Below, piece after piece: positions 48,391 through 59,204 of a stretch of 64,000 bases of DNA. The notes under the pieces were generated by a model. It had not been told where the DNA came from, did not search any database, and saw only the letters and a program-made list of their open reading frames with translations. Positions within the stretch are counted from its first letter, which is position 1, and every line of letters starts with the position of its first letter. Where the stretch lies: positions 248,001 to 312,000 of the forward strand of contig NBAY01000007.1 in NCBI GenBank assembly GCA_002794775.1, read 5' to 3'. The DNA is from Porodaedalea pini (lineage: Eukaryota; Basidiomycota; Agaricomycetes; Hymenochaetales; Hymenochaetaceae). The translations under genes and the position numbers were made by a program.

Positions 48391-49641
48391 TCAGTTTTTT
48401 GCCTTCTTTTCCGCGTCGTCCTTCGTACGCTCCGAGAGCTCCTTCGCCTTTTTACCCTTCTCTTCGAGCACGGCCATCACGTCCGAAAGGGTCTCCTTAG
48501 CGAGCTTCTTCGCGTCCTCGCTGCGGTCCTGGGCAAGGCTCAAGACGTCTTGGAAGTGTGGTGCCTTCTTTATCAACTAGTTATATCTGTCGTCAGCTTC
48601 ACGCGTTTGTTTAAAAAGGTGAAGAAAAGTAACTGACCTCATCTGCACCCGGCACATTACTGAACAATGTCTGAAGCTTGTCGGTTCCACCGGATAGTGC
48701 AGCACCTCCAGAGGACTCGACGAGTTTACGAATGCTTGATGTCTTGTCCTGAATAAGTTCACGCGCCTTCTTGATGGAATCTTCATCAAGCTTGCCTTTC
48801 GAAGCCAGCTCTTTCAACTGCAGAATATATATGTCAGAAAAGAGTCAATTTAATAGAACCATGAAGTAGCATGTACCTGCTTCGTCACTTCATCCAACGC
48901 TTTCTTTCCCTCAGGGCCCGCCTTCTCTGCTAGACTCCGCAGCTGCTCATACCCGCTTCCAAGCTTTTCCTTGACCGCAGAATTTTTTTCAAGTAGATCA
49001 CTACCAACCTTCTTGGCCAATTGCTGCAGTCTCTGCACACTCTTCCCAACGATCTCGTACACTTTCATCGCGGTCGTTGTGTCCGCGCCGCCTTGGCTCG
49101 CGACCTTATGCAACTCATCCGTCGTCTCTTTCAGGATACTATCCATCTCATCGCCATGCTGCTCATGCAGCTCGTCGAGTTCATCGAACGTTTTGTCAAC
49201 GTAGCTCGATGCACCAGGAATAAAGGACGAATAGGACTTTGCCACTCCGCGCAGGTAGGCGAGCGCCTGGCTTGGATTCTGAGCTGTCTCACGCGCCTTG
49301 GAGACGACACTATCGCGTGTAGATTGAAGGTAGGCCTTGACGTCTTTAGATGTCTGCACGGCTGTCTTGAGGCCGGACGTGTGGTACCAGGCATAACCTG
49401 AAAGAAATCATGGTTCATAAAGAAAAGCACGGATCGTGTGTATTTCATTCTTACCTGCCAAGGCGACAGTCGCACCGCCGGCCACTCCAGCTGCGACATG
49501 AGAGGCGTTGAATGTCGAAGAAGATGATCCGGAAGACGAGGAGGTCGACTGGAAGCGTACGGTAGCACCCGTCGAGCGGCGCGCGGCGACGCGCCTGAGC
49601 GCGAGCGCGTTAGAGCGTGCGATGGCGGATCTAGGGAGCAT
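48391..49641 (-). CDS. Mitochondrial coiled-coil protein, basidiomycete-conserved
   Basis: Function unknown. The N-terminus MLPRSAIARSNALALRRVAA is Arg/Ala-rich, a good mitochondrial presequence, followed by RRSTGATVRFQSTSSSS. A short hydrophobic stretch (HVAAGVAGGATVALAGYAWY) suggests one inner-membrane span. The rest is alpha-helical and charged: VQTSKDVKAYLQSTRDSVVS, YVDKTFDELDELHEQHGDEM, LKELASKGKLDEDSIKKARE and LAKETLSDVMAVLEEKGKKA. It ends DDAEKKAKN. Helical repeats recall apolipoprotein- or LEA-like proteins. Four or five exons, about 340 residues. Lies next to the MDM31 gene, also mitochondrial, on the same strand. Confidence 0.75.
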
Positions 49642-50007
49642 AGGGAGCTAGTCGTGTTCGACTATGATAGAGAGTTGGATTGAAGTGAAAGTAAAGAGCA
49701 AAAATGAGAAAGACACGTCTTTATATTGTTGCAAGTCGAGCTCGGTGACCTCATTGTATCAAGCCGGCGAGACGCGTCATGACGCGCACTGGAGTCTGGA
49801 GCGATCACATGATTAGAACAGGCATGAGAGAGAAGATATAAAAAGTAAAACAAGATGTGCGATCGTGGGAGTACGTGAATAGTGAGATACTGTATGCGAA
49901 TCGTGAATATCAATATTAATGTTCATCATGAGAAAAGACGTGCGACGAGAAAGACATAAAAGGAACGAGATTACAAAATAACTAAAGTACTTTTGGTTGA
50001 ATCGAAG
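49642..50007. other. Short intergenic interval
   Basis: About 370 bases between two minus-strand genes. It presumably holds the promoter of the coiled-coil gene. Nothing else seen. Confidence 0.4.
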
Positions 50008-52568
50008 TCACGTCTGCAAGTTGCTCCACTCCACCAAGGGTTCAGCTTCCTTCAGCTCCGGTAAATATACGCTCATGGGCTGCATCATCGTCTGAAGCGC
50101 TGAGAGCGCCGCAGCGATCGTCTTCTGCAGACTCCATAAGCTAACCGTCTTGACTCGGCGGTTGAAGTTCGCCTGCGTGACGTGATACGCAAGGGCATCG
50201 TAGATCTGAGTATAAATTACTCATTATGATATTCGTCAGTTGAATAAGCTGTTTGCTAACCTTCAATGAGATCTCATCCATCAATCCGGCTGCGATGTGA
50301 TATTAGGTCAAGCACAGTACATAAATGATCTAAGAATCCGCTCACTCTCCCACATCTGCAATGTACATGAGTTTCAGATCTCTCATCTTTAGGGCTGCAA
50401 AGGCTACGTACCGTCCAAGCACCATCAAATTCGCTAAGGTCCTTTACTACTCGGCACCGGATGGGAACCAGAGTCTTATTCGCACTACAAACTTCGTTAG
50501 TAGCCAAATCAGCAATTAAAGCGTATCCCTTACTTGATGAACGCAACAATGGGCCGAATTAGCGCGTTGTTCACATACGACAGATCCCGCGTGAAAATAG
50601 GCACCGTCGCCTTCAGATCTCTAAACCGCAGGTCAATGTCAATCGAGACCACTCGCGGTGCGTCCGCACGTTCCACGGCAATGACTGTTGAATCATCCGG
50701 CGCAGATATAGCTGGCTTAGCAAGCTCACGCTGGCCGGGGATGCGATCCACGAGCCGCGCTGCCTGCGTCGACGCCGCACTCGTGATCGCCTCTGCGAGC
50801 TCGCCGAGCAGTGCATTGATGTCTGTTTCCTCCGGATGAGGGAAACGGATGTCGAGAACGGCATCAAATTTGCCAGACGTAATCCATGAAACAGGTCCTT
50901 CCATGGATGATGCACGCTGGACGTGGTCGATATTGACCCCATCTATCCGGAACCGCGCCTTCAGATCTCATTAATGTGCTAGTTCTTCGTGACCTCGATA
51001 GCCAGATAGACGCACCATGCGAGACCAGTGTCCATCTTTCGTTTCCTGTTCCGTCGTTCGCCCGATACTCTGCGGTTTGTGGAGACTGAACAGACAATTG
51101 TCGAACTGGCCTACTACGTTCTCAGCAGATAGGAAATCATAAAACAACCAGCGCTTTCTGAATGTGGTAAAGTCCGCACGGAAAATTGAAAAAGTGAATG
51201 GCCGGAACGCATCTGGCTGATATACGGTGATTAGAAGGTCTTCCACCTGGAGCGATTCGAGCTCGAAATCGCCCGGATGAGATGAATGACGAAAGTCCGC
51301 CGGATTCAGTGGCTTATCCGGGTCGTAGTGAATATAACGCCGGTCTGAATATAGGTGAGACGAGGTCAGCAACTAGATATAACAAGTACATACCAAGGAC
51401 TCCGCGCACGCCTTTGACCGCAGCGTCCTCTATCAGCCCCTTCCCATCTAACCAGCGCCAGAGCGAGAGCGTCACATCAATTGAGTCGACATTCAAGTCG
51501 TAGACCGCATAGTTGACCTCCTCCTCCGGCTCAGGAAGAAGAGCAACATGTTCGTCCTCCAATCCATGGTATGCGGGATGATTTCCAATATCATATCGTG
51601 CTGCGGCTCTGTGCGCTGCATTCGGGTCGGCACGCGAACCTTCGCTCAGAGATGGTGGCCGTCGCGATATGTAGACATTCTTGAACGCTATCCTCGAGTC
51701 CTTCCATTTAGGCACGATGGCGGATTCAAATATTATGGTTATGCCCGTTTCTGACGTCAAATAGTTGCTAATTGCGCGCGCAACATATTCTGTAGAAAGT
51801 AAGTGAAACGCAATACATCAAAACTGCAGACAAACCTTGTAGACTGAGACTGTTTAAAGTTGCAAATACAACAGAAAAGAACGTTGTCCTGGTGGGAAGC
51901 GCATGAGTGTACTCAGAAAATAACGAATAAAACCTAATAAGAGCTCACGTGCCAACCAAAATCCAAGCAGTCTGGCTCATGACGAACCAGGAGACGAATG
52001 CAGATATTTCATCCGCGTTGAACTTACGGAAAGACTTGATGGTGAACCATTTGAAGCGGATCCTCAACCGTTGCCAGAAGCTGGTCGCGACTTTCAAGAG
52101 ATCGTCTCGTGTGGGCCGTTGCATTGGTGGAAGGGACATGGCAAGGCGGCGGAAGAATCGGGAGTAGTTCTCAAGATGCTGATATCGACTATGCTCGTCG
52201 CCTTTCGCCACATTGTCTTCTACAGTCTGCTTCTTCTCTTTGCTGTTTTCTCCTGATACCGTCCCTCCTTTAGACCCTCCGTGACCCACCGGCTTTTCCT
52301 CCCAGAGTCGAGACGAAGCATGATAGAGGCGTATATTGAAGCGCCTCTGTGTGAGTAAAGACAAGCTATACAACCTCGGAGAATTAGCACGAGGAGAGAG
52401 CCGTTCAAGTCTTGGGTTCTTCAGAGATTCGGTCGTGTGCAGCTGCTGCCTGAAGAAACTCCTGATAGTCTTGTAGCGGTCTAAAGCGCCGGCCTCAGAG
52501 ATATTGCAGGAAGTAGAGGGTAAAAGCCGCTGTCGAAGTAATCCGTGCAAACATCGTGAGACTTGCAT
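50008..52568 (-). CDS. Mitochondrial distribution and morphology protein, MDM31/MDM32 family
   Basis: Inner-membrane protein needed for mitochondrial shape, motility and mtDNA nucleoid inheritance; linked to cardiolipin and phospholipid transport in yeast. Starts MQVSRCLHGLLRQRLLP at 52568 with a long presequence (LYSLSLLTQRRFNIRLYHA). Family core: RPTRDDLLKVATSFWQRLRI, RFKWFTIKSFRKFNADEISA, FVSWFVMSQTAWILVGT and TTFFSVVFATLNSL, the first span. Next exon EYVARAISNYLTSETGITI with ESAIVPKWKDSRIAFKNV, then NVDSIDVTLSLWRWLDGKGL, LQVEDLLITVYQP and FRADFTTFRKRWLFYDFLSA. ARFRIDGVNIDHV follows, and near the end VDLRF-like IDIDLRFRDLKATVPIFTRD. Last exon ends EWSNLQT, stop 50008. Introns are short and in frame. 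MDM31 and MDM32 are paralogues; which one cannot be decided by eye. Confidence 0.9.
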
Positions 52569-52645
52569 TCAGCGAGAAGAGGAGAGTAAGGACGTCATAC
52601 GACAGCACGCGTCGCGTTCTTGGGTCTGCAGTCACGTGAAGTATA

Positions 52646-53301
52646 CAGACATTCACCGGTCCTTTAAACACTAATTCAATTTCCCTTCTCACATTTTTTT
52701 AAAGACATTAATTCTATTTTTTTTGCATCAATACAAAGTGCTTATTGAGAAGGATCTGCATGAATTTTTTGGAGCATTCAAGTGTGCTAGTAAAATTAAA
52801 TTTGCCTTCACAAGTTTTAGGGTGTTTTATGAGAAAATCAACTCCTTTGAACACCGCACATGATAATGTCACACTAGTGTTACTGTAATCTTGCAATACA
52901 CTTACATCATCAGATCGGCTTATGAACCCATCAAATTTGATCATTGTCTGCATTGTCTGACCTCCATAAATTGCAAAACCCACTCTCCTGCTGAAAAACC
53001 TCGAATATATATAGTTTAGATGTCATACATGCTGTGTGAAAACTTTCACATGTTTCTGTTGAGTGGTACTTTCAGAATAAATTTTGTTAGCAAGAGATGC
53101 TGCAAGTTTTGATTAAATTTGGTACTTCTGATTTTCTCTGGACTCAACCATTGCACCGATTCTGCTCAAAATTCATACTCATATAGCCAGCAGGCGTATA
53201 CACCTTCAGGAGTTTTTTTCAGCACTAAATTAGAAAAATTGAGCGAGGAATTGCAAGGTGTTCAAAGGAACAGTGGTGTTTAAAGGACGCGTGAATGTCT
53301 G
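52646..53301. mobile_element. Non-autonomous TA-inserting TIR element, copy 2
   Basis: A 656-base AT-rich segment. The left end begins CAGACATTCACCGGTCCTTT and the right end reads, inverted, CAGACATTCACGCGTCCTTT; the match extends to about 28 bases with two or three differences. Flanking TA at 52644-52645 and 53302-53303. CAG..CTG termini as in the element at 33660, and nearly the same size, but a different TIR sequence. A 90-residue minus-strand frame inside (52714-52983) has no recognised motif. Sits only 78 bases from the MDM31 start. Confidence 0.8.
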
Positions 53302-53465
53302 TACTTTTTTCTTGCCATTAATATTGGTGTACTAGTAGTTGAATTTGGTATCTGTATCTTGTATCAGCCTGAGGCATCGCGATCAAGTGCGGTCTTTAAT
53401 ACGAGAGTATATAATAGCGTAAGGTAATGGGACGTTTGCTTTATGGAGAACGCAATAAAAGAGTA
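53302..53465. other. Spacer between two TIR elements
   Basis: A 164-base segment between the small element and the pogo-like transposon, bounded by their TA target-site duplications. Confidence 0.6.
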
Positions 53466-53488
53466 CAGTCGAACCTCTCATTAAGAAT
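53466..53488 (+). repeat. Left terminal inverted repeat of pogo-like transposon
   Basis: First 23 bases of the element, identical to the inverse of 55832-55854. Confidence 0.9.
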
Positions 53489-53636
53489 AGACCTCGGTGG
53501 ACAAGTCAGTCTATTCTTATTGAAAGGTAATTCTTAACGAGAATTCTTATGTAAAGTGCACGTGATGTATTCACCCACGCGCGTGGGTGCGTACATTCAT
53601 ATTATATACAGGCTTGTTAGTAGAATAAAAATCAAA

Positions 53637-55562
53637 CTATGTTTCTTTATGGAAAAATGAACGAAGGTCAGACTGTCCCATTGATCTATTAATGCGTCTC
53701 TGAAGGTCCCGACGAAGTTTCGGAAGGAGGACTCGAGCTTGAGCATACTCTGGCCCTGCTTCGCTTTGAAAGAGTTGATCAAGTCGGGTAAGGGCATTAC
53801 AAGCCTCGGGAAGGCCCATGAGCGGTTCTGGTTCTGGTCCGGGTGCCTCTAGTTCTGGTATATGCTCACCAGAAGCCTCGCGTGAACTGATTTCCACCTG
53901 CTGAAGAATTTCGGCATCTGTCCATTCTGCTTCTGTAACGTCCTCGGCATCAATATTGAGAAGCTCCTCGACAGTCGGCACATTTTTTGATGCAATCGCC
54001 TGGACAGAAAGCTCTTTGAGAGCACCCGCTAACTCGGTAACAGCCTGGTTGATCCCAGAATCACCGTTAATGGCTGGATCAATCGGTCCTGAAGAAGCGT
54101 TAAGAATTCCAGCATGTTTCCAGCAGTTTGAAATGGTTTCGGACGTGATTTTTGCCCAAGCCTGATTGACCAGGTTCATGGCTTGGAGCTGGTCAATATG
54201 ATAAATATTTTGTTCTCCATTTTCGTAGCGATCGAGGGCCAGGAGAATGTATAAGCGGCGGTATTGAGCTTTAAATGCACGAATAATTCCGGCATCCATA
54301 GGCTGGATATGGGAAGTCATGTTCGGATCAAGAAAGATGACCTCAACGTTTGTGAGTATCGAGGCATCGAAGATGTGTGATGGCGTGTTATCAATCGTAA
54401 GACAGACATTGCGGTTCTGCTGACGCATTTCCTTATCCAGATCCTCGAGAAACCTTCAAATTTAAGTTAGACATGAAAAATCCATTAATAAATTTTGAAA
54501 CACTCACAGCTCGAAAATAATTCCTGTCATCCATGCCTTCTTATTGTAGTAATACATGAATCCCAAATCGTATCCATCCTTCTTATTGAAGCATCGAGGC
54601 CGCCGGGCATGACCAATAAATAAAGGTTCTCGGATATCTGAACCATCTGCATTCGCAATAAATCCAAGTGATATCCGTGTTTTGTCCCCTTTCCCACCGG
54701 ACATCTGTTGAGTAGCCAGTGATTTATCTGGTGGCATCCGATAGAACAGTCCAGTTTCGTCAAAATTGTACACATCTCGCCGGCTGAAGGAAGCAAGTTT
54801 GACCTTGAGCCGCTCCCTTGCTGCTTCGACTGCTTCTGGAGCAACAGAGGCTGCTTCCCCATGGAGTTTATACTCCCGGATTCCATTTCGGTCCTTAAAC
54901 GATGTAACCCAACCATTTGATAGACTTAACTGCTCGTCTAGGGGTATTCCGAGCATATCTGCGAATTGTTTCGCCTTGACCCGAAGTACTTCTGCAGAAA
55001 TCTTGAGACGGTCCTGAGATGTCTGGACAAATAAAACAAGCATTTCTTCAAGTTTTGGAAACTTGACAGCTTTGGCAATGCCAGTCCGTTTGTAGAAAAT
55101 TTGGTTGGGATTGCTCTCGACAGATGACCGGATTTTTTGTTGTTCGTTCCTCCATTTCCAAACCATAGACTGATTGATTTTGGGAAAGCGACTCCTGAAA
55201 TGATCCGCAACCTCCTCATCTTTGAGATTTTGGCCTGGACCCGAAATGAATTCGAGAACCTCGAGCTTGTCACCGGTAGTGTAACGGACCCGCTTCTGAA
55301 CTGAGTGGATTACCGCTGTGCTGGACCGCTTGCCAAGCATTCTAGGCTTTGGAACCCTGCTGGCAGAAGGCTTCTCAGGCACTTCTTTGATGGACACCAT
55401 GGGTGTGGGAGTCACTGGTGTTAGGGCGGGAGCGGCGGCAACGGATGGCAGTGGAGTGCTGAGATCAACGGGAGAAGCACTGCAGGAATGGGTAAAGCTG
55501 ATTTCACTAGCTTCTTTGAGTGATCCATCGGGGTTCTGTGCACAGCCAAGCTCTGTAGACAT
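53637..55562 (-). CDS. Pogo/Tigger-type DDE transposase (CENP-B-like)
   Basis: Cut-and-paste transposase. Start MSTELGCAQNPDGSLKEA at 55562. N-terminal DNA-binding part: KRVRYTTGDKLEVLEFISGP, EEVADHFRSRFPKINQSMVW (psq-type HTH), then EVLRVKAKQFADMLGI, LSNGWVTSFKDRNGI (CENP-B HTH). DDE_1 catalytic core: first Asp in YNFDETGLFYRMPPDKSLAT, GGKGDKTRISLGFIANADGS. An intron from about 54513 joins GIIFEL to FLEDLDKEMRQ. The second Asp is in CLTIDNTPSHI, the third in PNMTSHIQPMDAGIIRAF. Full DDD triad, no stop or shift found after the intron is removed. C-terminus ends LRSFFHKET, stop TAG at 53637. About 620 residues. Confidence 0.92.
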
Positions 55563-55831
55563 TCTGAAGTGGGTAGAAGAGTGTCGAGGAGCTGTCTAGC
55601 AGGGAGGAAAATGTGCTACCCTTTTTTTGCGTGTCCTCCATGGCTTGATTATGTGCAACTTTCACGTGACTAAGTGACCTCTCAATAAGAATTTTCCCTT
55701 ATGTTTTCGTACAAATTCTTATTCTTATTTCTTAATGAGAATTTATTCTTATTGGACCCTGAATTTACTGTCTACCGACTTGGTGGACTGAAATTTCTAT
55801 TCTTAACCAGAGGAAATTCTTATCGACAGTA

Positions 55832-55854
55832 ATTCTTAATGAGAGGTTCGACTG
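55832..55854 (-). repeat. Right terminal inverted repeat of pogo-like transposon
   Basis: Inverse of the left 23-base terminal repeat. Followed by TA. Confidence 0.9.
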
Positions 55855-55856
55855 TA

Positions 55857-56229
55857 GGAGGAGAATACTTCTCGAGAACTTGAAGCTCAGCAAGCAACTA
55901 CTTCTATAGCAACTTTGAAAAGCTGACCTTTCAGGGCATTTTGGCCATCAAGGCCACTTCTGCCATAGGGCTTCAGGATCGAGTCCTTTGCAGTCAATAT
56001 GCATCACAATACGATCTTCACGCAGTCTCCTTGTTTTTTTGTACTCCTGGAACTTACGTCAATATGCTTCTACTAGCTCTGGAACTCCACGACCCTCGAG
56101 TACTCTACTATGGACGTCGCAACTGAGCTAGATTCGGGACGGGTTCGCTTCAAGAAATAGCAGTCGGCTTGTCGTCGTCGCGTTGCATTTTGCGTATGTG
56201 AAAGCCACCGCAAGCGCGTAGGAGTATAG
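55857..56229. other. Intergenic between transposon and inverted-repeat arm
   Basis: About 370 bases, no coding signal. Confidence 0.4.
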
Positions 56230-58345
56230 CAACTTATGTCGAGACGCAACGCGCCAGCAACATAAAGTGGCTATCCTCTCCAGCTATCCGGTCGCCTTCC
56301 CTGCACGTGTCACCGCATTATAAAGTGAACACACTCCTCTATCATCACCCCTACGATGGCATTTTTTGCAGCTCCCTCACACGGCAGAAAAATCTGGCGT
56401 TTTCTACGAGGGAGGAGGATATTACGGAGTGTCAGCGCCTCGAATGGGAAGCACATCACTTCCATCCCTAATATCGCCTGGCTGGCGCACGACGGGCCAT
56501 GGCCATACCTATGACGACACACCGCCGCCCAGCCATGGCCATATCTATGGCGACTCGCCGCCACCCAGCCAGGGTCCACGGCTGAACAGCCCGCACACTA
56601 TTGACCAGACCACAGAGAATAATGCTCTGGCGCCTTCCCTAGAGCAGCCGTCTACGAATAGCCTTCCAGCTCCGGCTCAGCCACCTAGACCTGAGCTAGA
56701 GATGGGGGCAATGCAGCGTTACGCAGGCCGCGTCAACACATTCAGTCAGACTCCCACAACAGTCCCATATCACTTAGATGAGACTTCTAGGAAGGACATC
56801 CCTACTTCCTGGAAAATCTTACAACCGCGTGGGGGACGAGGGAACGGGGATGCGAAAACATCTCCACTTCACGAGCGAGAGAGCGTCAATGACAGCCCCA
56901 TCGATGCAGCTGTCCAGATAATCCAGGAAGCTGGACTCTACACCAAGGCGAAGGCTTTCGAGACCGCTCGTACGCTCCTCGTCGACATCGAGCAGGGGGA
57001 AAAAGGAAAAGGAAAAGTGCACAAAGACATCTTCTTCATCCTCATCAACGTGTTCAAAAGGTCGAGTGTTCTCCTCACTGCGTTCATCAATGCGTAGTCC
57101 AACAGTCGATGGTTTATCCAGAATCCATATGCCAACCTTGCGGGTGCATCGCTGGTATTCCATCTCGTTGTCGCCCTAAGCCAAATGAACGTCATGCAGA
57201 GCCTCGACCTCGTACACGCTGCCAATGAGTTGTTTAAGAAGGGGAATCACGGCGGCTGCAGGCTACTCATTCCGTTGACTTTCGGTGATACCGATATCGA
57301 CCTCACTGAAGGAGATATTCATATATTAGTGGATTTAGCGTCATACCTTTAGCTGTAGAAACTAAGGATAGAGGCCTATATAAGTTTCAATCTGTCCATT
57401 TTATTCAGTAAAAGTTGAGAATAAACTCGCCTATAGGATGTCCGGTAGAACCTCTAATTCTGAGTGCACAACCCCTGGAAGCGTGTCCGCGACATGACTG
57501 AAAGCCGGAGGTGGGCTGAGAGGAGTTGTTGCACATGATAAGACGTGTGGCGTAGTGTACTCAAAAGACAGTGACCGAGTCGTACCTTCTATAAATTTTC
57601 AATTATATATAAAAATCGTTTCTACGAGCTTACCAGCATGAAATAATATCAGTTGCGATATTATGGCATTCGCAATGCCTGCTGTGTTTTATACCTAGAG
57701 GAAATCCACCAAAATGCTACATTACAATATGCAATGCAAGTGCAGACAATATTAAGATCTTGTCTTAAATCAGAACGACATCACATTGTGTCGCTCTATC
57801 AAAGTGTAAGTTGCAAATCACCAGCTCAGTGGCATCTCTCGGTAGTGCTCACGACGATATGTTTAGCATTAAGGAGCGGGGCTAATGATTAGCAGCTATG
57901 TCAGCTTTTGAAGCGAGCACGGACTCACTTTAATCGGTCTTCAGCGAGTAACAAGAGAACGGTCTTTTTCAAGTTATCCAGGTTGATAACGGGCTCGGCG
58001 GCGGTACAGAAGGAAGATCAAGTTTCACGTGCCTACGACGAGCTCTACTAGTAGAAGTCGTCAGAAAGACTCTTTCGGGCTGCAAAGCTATGATAATATT
58101 ACCATCCCGGCCGAAAATTGGCGCCTCTAACCGGTACAGAAAGGTATCTCTGATGCACATCGATGCCAGGCATTGGCCGGGTCATTGAAGTCTAGCGAGC
58201 ATGGTCGATGCAAACGCGAACCGGTCATTCAATATCGATCCTACCGCACAAGGGATGAGAATGTCGTTGTGAATCGCGAGAGTTGAAGATGCAAAAGAGT
58301 GACTGGGAGTCCCTCATATGCAAAGGAGAGGAAGAGAAACTCAGC
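56230..58345 (+). repeat. Left arm of large inverted duplication
   Basis: About 2.1 kb whose inverse is found at about 61636-63650. Matching starts near GCAACGCGCCAGCA (left) / GCGACGCGCCAGCA (right, inverted), runs through the decayed gene and its 3' region, and ends near GGGAGTCCCTC...GCAAAGGAGAGGAAGAG. Arms differ by scattered substitutions and indels, but 57191-57491 is identical to the inverse of 62494-62794. Confidence 0.88.
56356..57352 (+). pseudogene. Unknown gene, left-arm copy, disrupted
   Basis: Protein not recognised. ATG at 56356 reads MAFFAAPS, the same start as the right copy. A stretch of about 68 bases absent from the right copy then breaks the frame before PRMGSTSLPSLISPGW. 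From there the frame is open: HTYDDTPPPSHGHIYGDSPP, SPIDAAVQIIQEAGLYTKAK, DIFFILINVFKRSSVLLTAF. It is interrupted by TAG at 57095-57097. The same frame continues as IQNPYANLAGASLVFHLVV, VMQSLDLVHAANELFKKGN, LIPLTFGDTDIDLTEGDI and ends LVDLASYL at 57352. Pro-rich N-terminus with a tandem HTYGDTPPP-type motif, and a conserved C-terminal module. No known domain. Confidence 0.6.
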
Positions 58346-59204
58346 GCTCTGTATCTTTGCACATAAACGACTTTTAAGTGCTGCTGAAAAGTATCGATAA
58401 ATGAAGACTCTCTGCAACGCCGCCACTTGTACAGGAAGGCCAAGATCTCCTTCGTCGATGAAGGAATTTGTTTCTTGCACACATGAACGTTTGGAAGCCA
58501 TCAAAGGGACGACCTTCCCAAACAAAGGAATCGGTTAGTTTGAGGCGTGGAAGCCTAAAAAGGGCGGATACGTACGGTAAACAAACCCAAAAACGATCGT
58601 GTCTCTAGAAGCTTTCACATAGCCAGTACTTGCGGAGTAGAAGTAGGTCGTCGTTCAAGATAAAGGATGGGGCGATCATGAGCAGGGACTTGAAAGGTTT
58701 ATGTATTCTTTGAGGCTTGAGCCTCCCAAAATAAAGTTTTCGATGTGTAATGGTTCACGTGAGTGATTGCCACTCAAACGGCCCGATGATCCATTCATTG
58801 TGTGAAGACTGCTAGTGCGTGGTGCCAACATTGCCTGAAATCACTGTGCGCGAATCAAGATGCTCGATCTCCACGACAGTTTATTGCTAGTTTCTGGTGC
58901 TCTAAACTGCACCATGCCAGTGTCGAATGGCTCGATCCCATCCTATAGATTGGTTGTCAGAGTGAAATGAGTTTTCAGGTTGGATCGCTCGTTGAAGTAG
59001 TGGTCTGCCGGCCATCGTCGTGCTTGGATCTATATCTGTCAAACTCTCTTCATTTAGTGTATGAGCTACTTAGAAAGCGTCAATTTACGGTGAGCTACGA
59101 GTTTTCTAAGCGACACAGACGATCACGAGAGAGGATAGATGATACTTTGTCTTAAAGTCCGGCCGACTGACGCCAACATAGAATAGCACGAAAGTAGGCG
59201 AGTT
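58346..59204. other. Spacer between left arm and methyltransferase gene
   Basis: No gene supported. Part of the unique centre of the inverted duplication. Confidence 0.4.

Larger units (their letters stand above)
53466..55854. mobile_element. Complete pogo-like (Tc1/mariner) DNA transposon
   Basis: A 2389-base element with perfect 23-base terminal inverted repeats starting CAGTCGAACCTCTCATTAAG on the left and its inverse on the right. TA duplications lie at 53464-53465 and 55855-55856. Subterminal zones hold many copies of a TTCTTAATGAGAA-like motif in both orientations, likely transposase-binding sites. It encodes one apparently intact transposase. This arrangement is what an autonomous copy should look like. 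Confidence 0.92.

Noticed and set aside
52714..52983. 90-residue minus-strand frame within the second TIR element
   Set aside because: No transposase motif and AT-rich composition; treated as chance frame in a non-autonomous element.
56366..57097. Left-arm frame taken as a complete 243-residue gene
   Set aside because: The right copy shows that the natural start is MAFFAAPS and that the frame should continue beyond the TAG, so this is a fragment.
57097..57130. 28-30 base intron removing the stop in the unknown gene
   Set aside because: GT positions differ between the two copies and the length is below the usual minimum for fungal introns. Kept only as something to test by RNA-seq.
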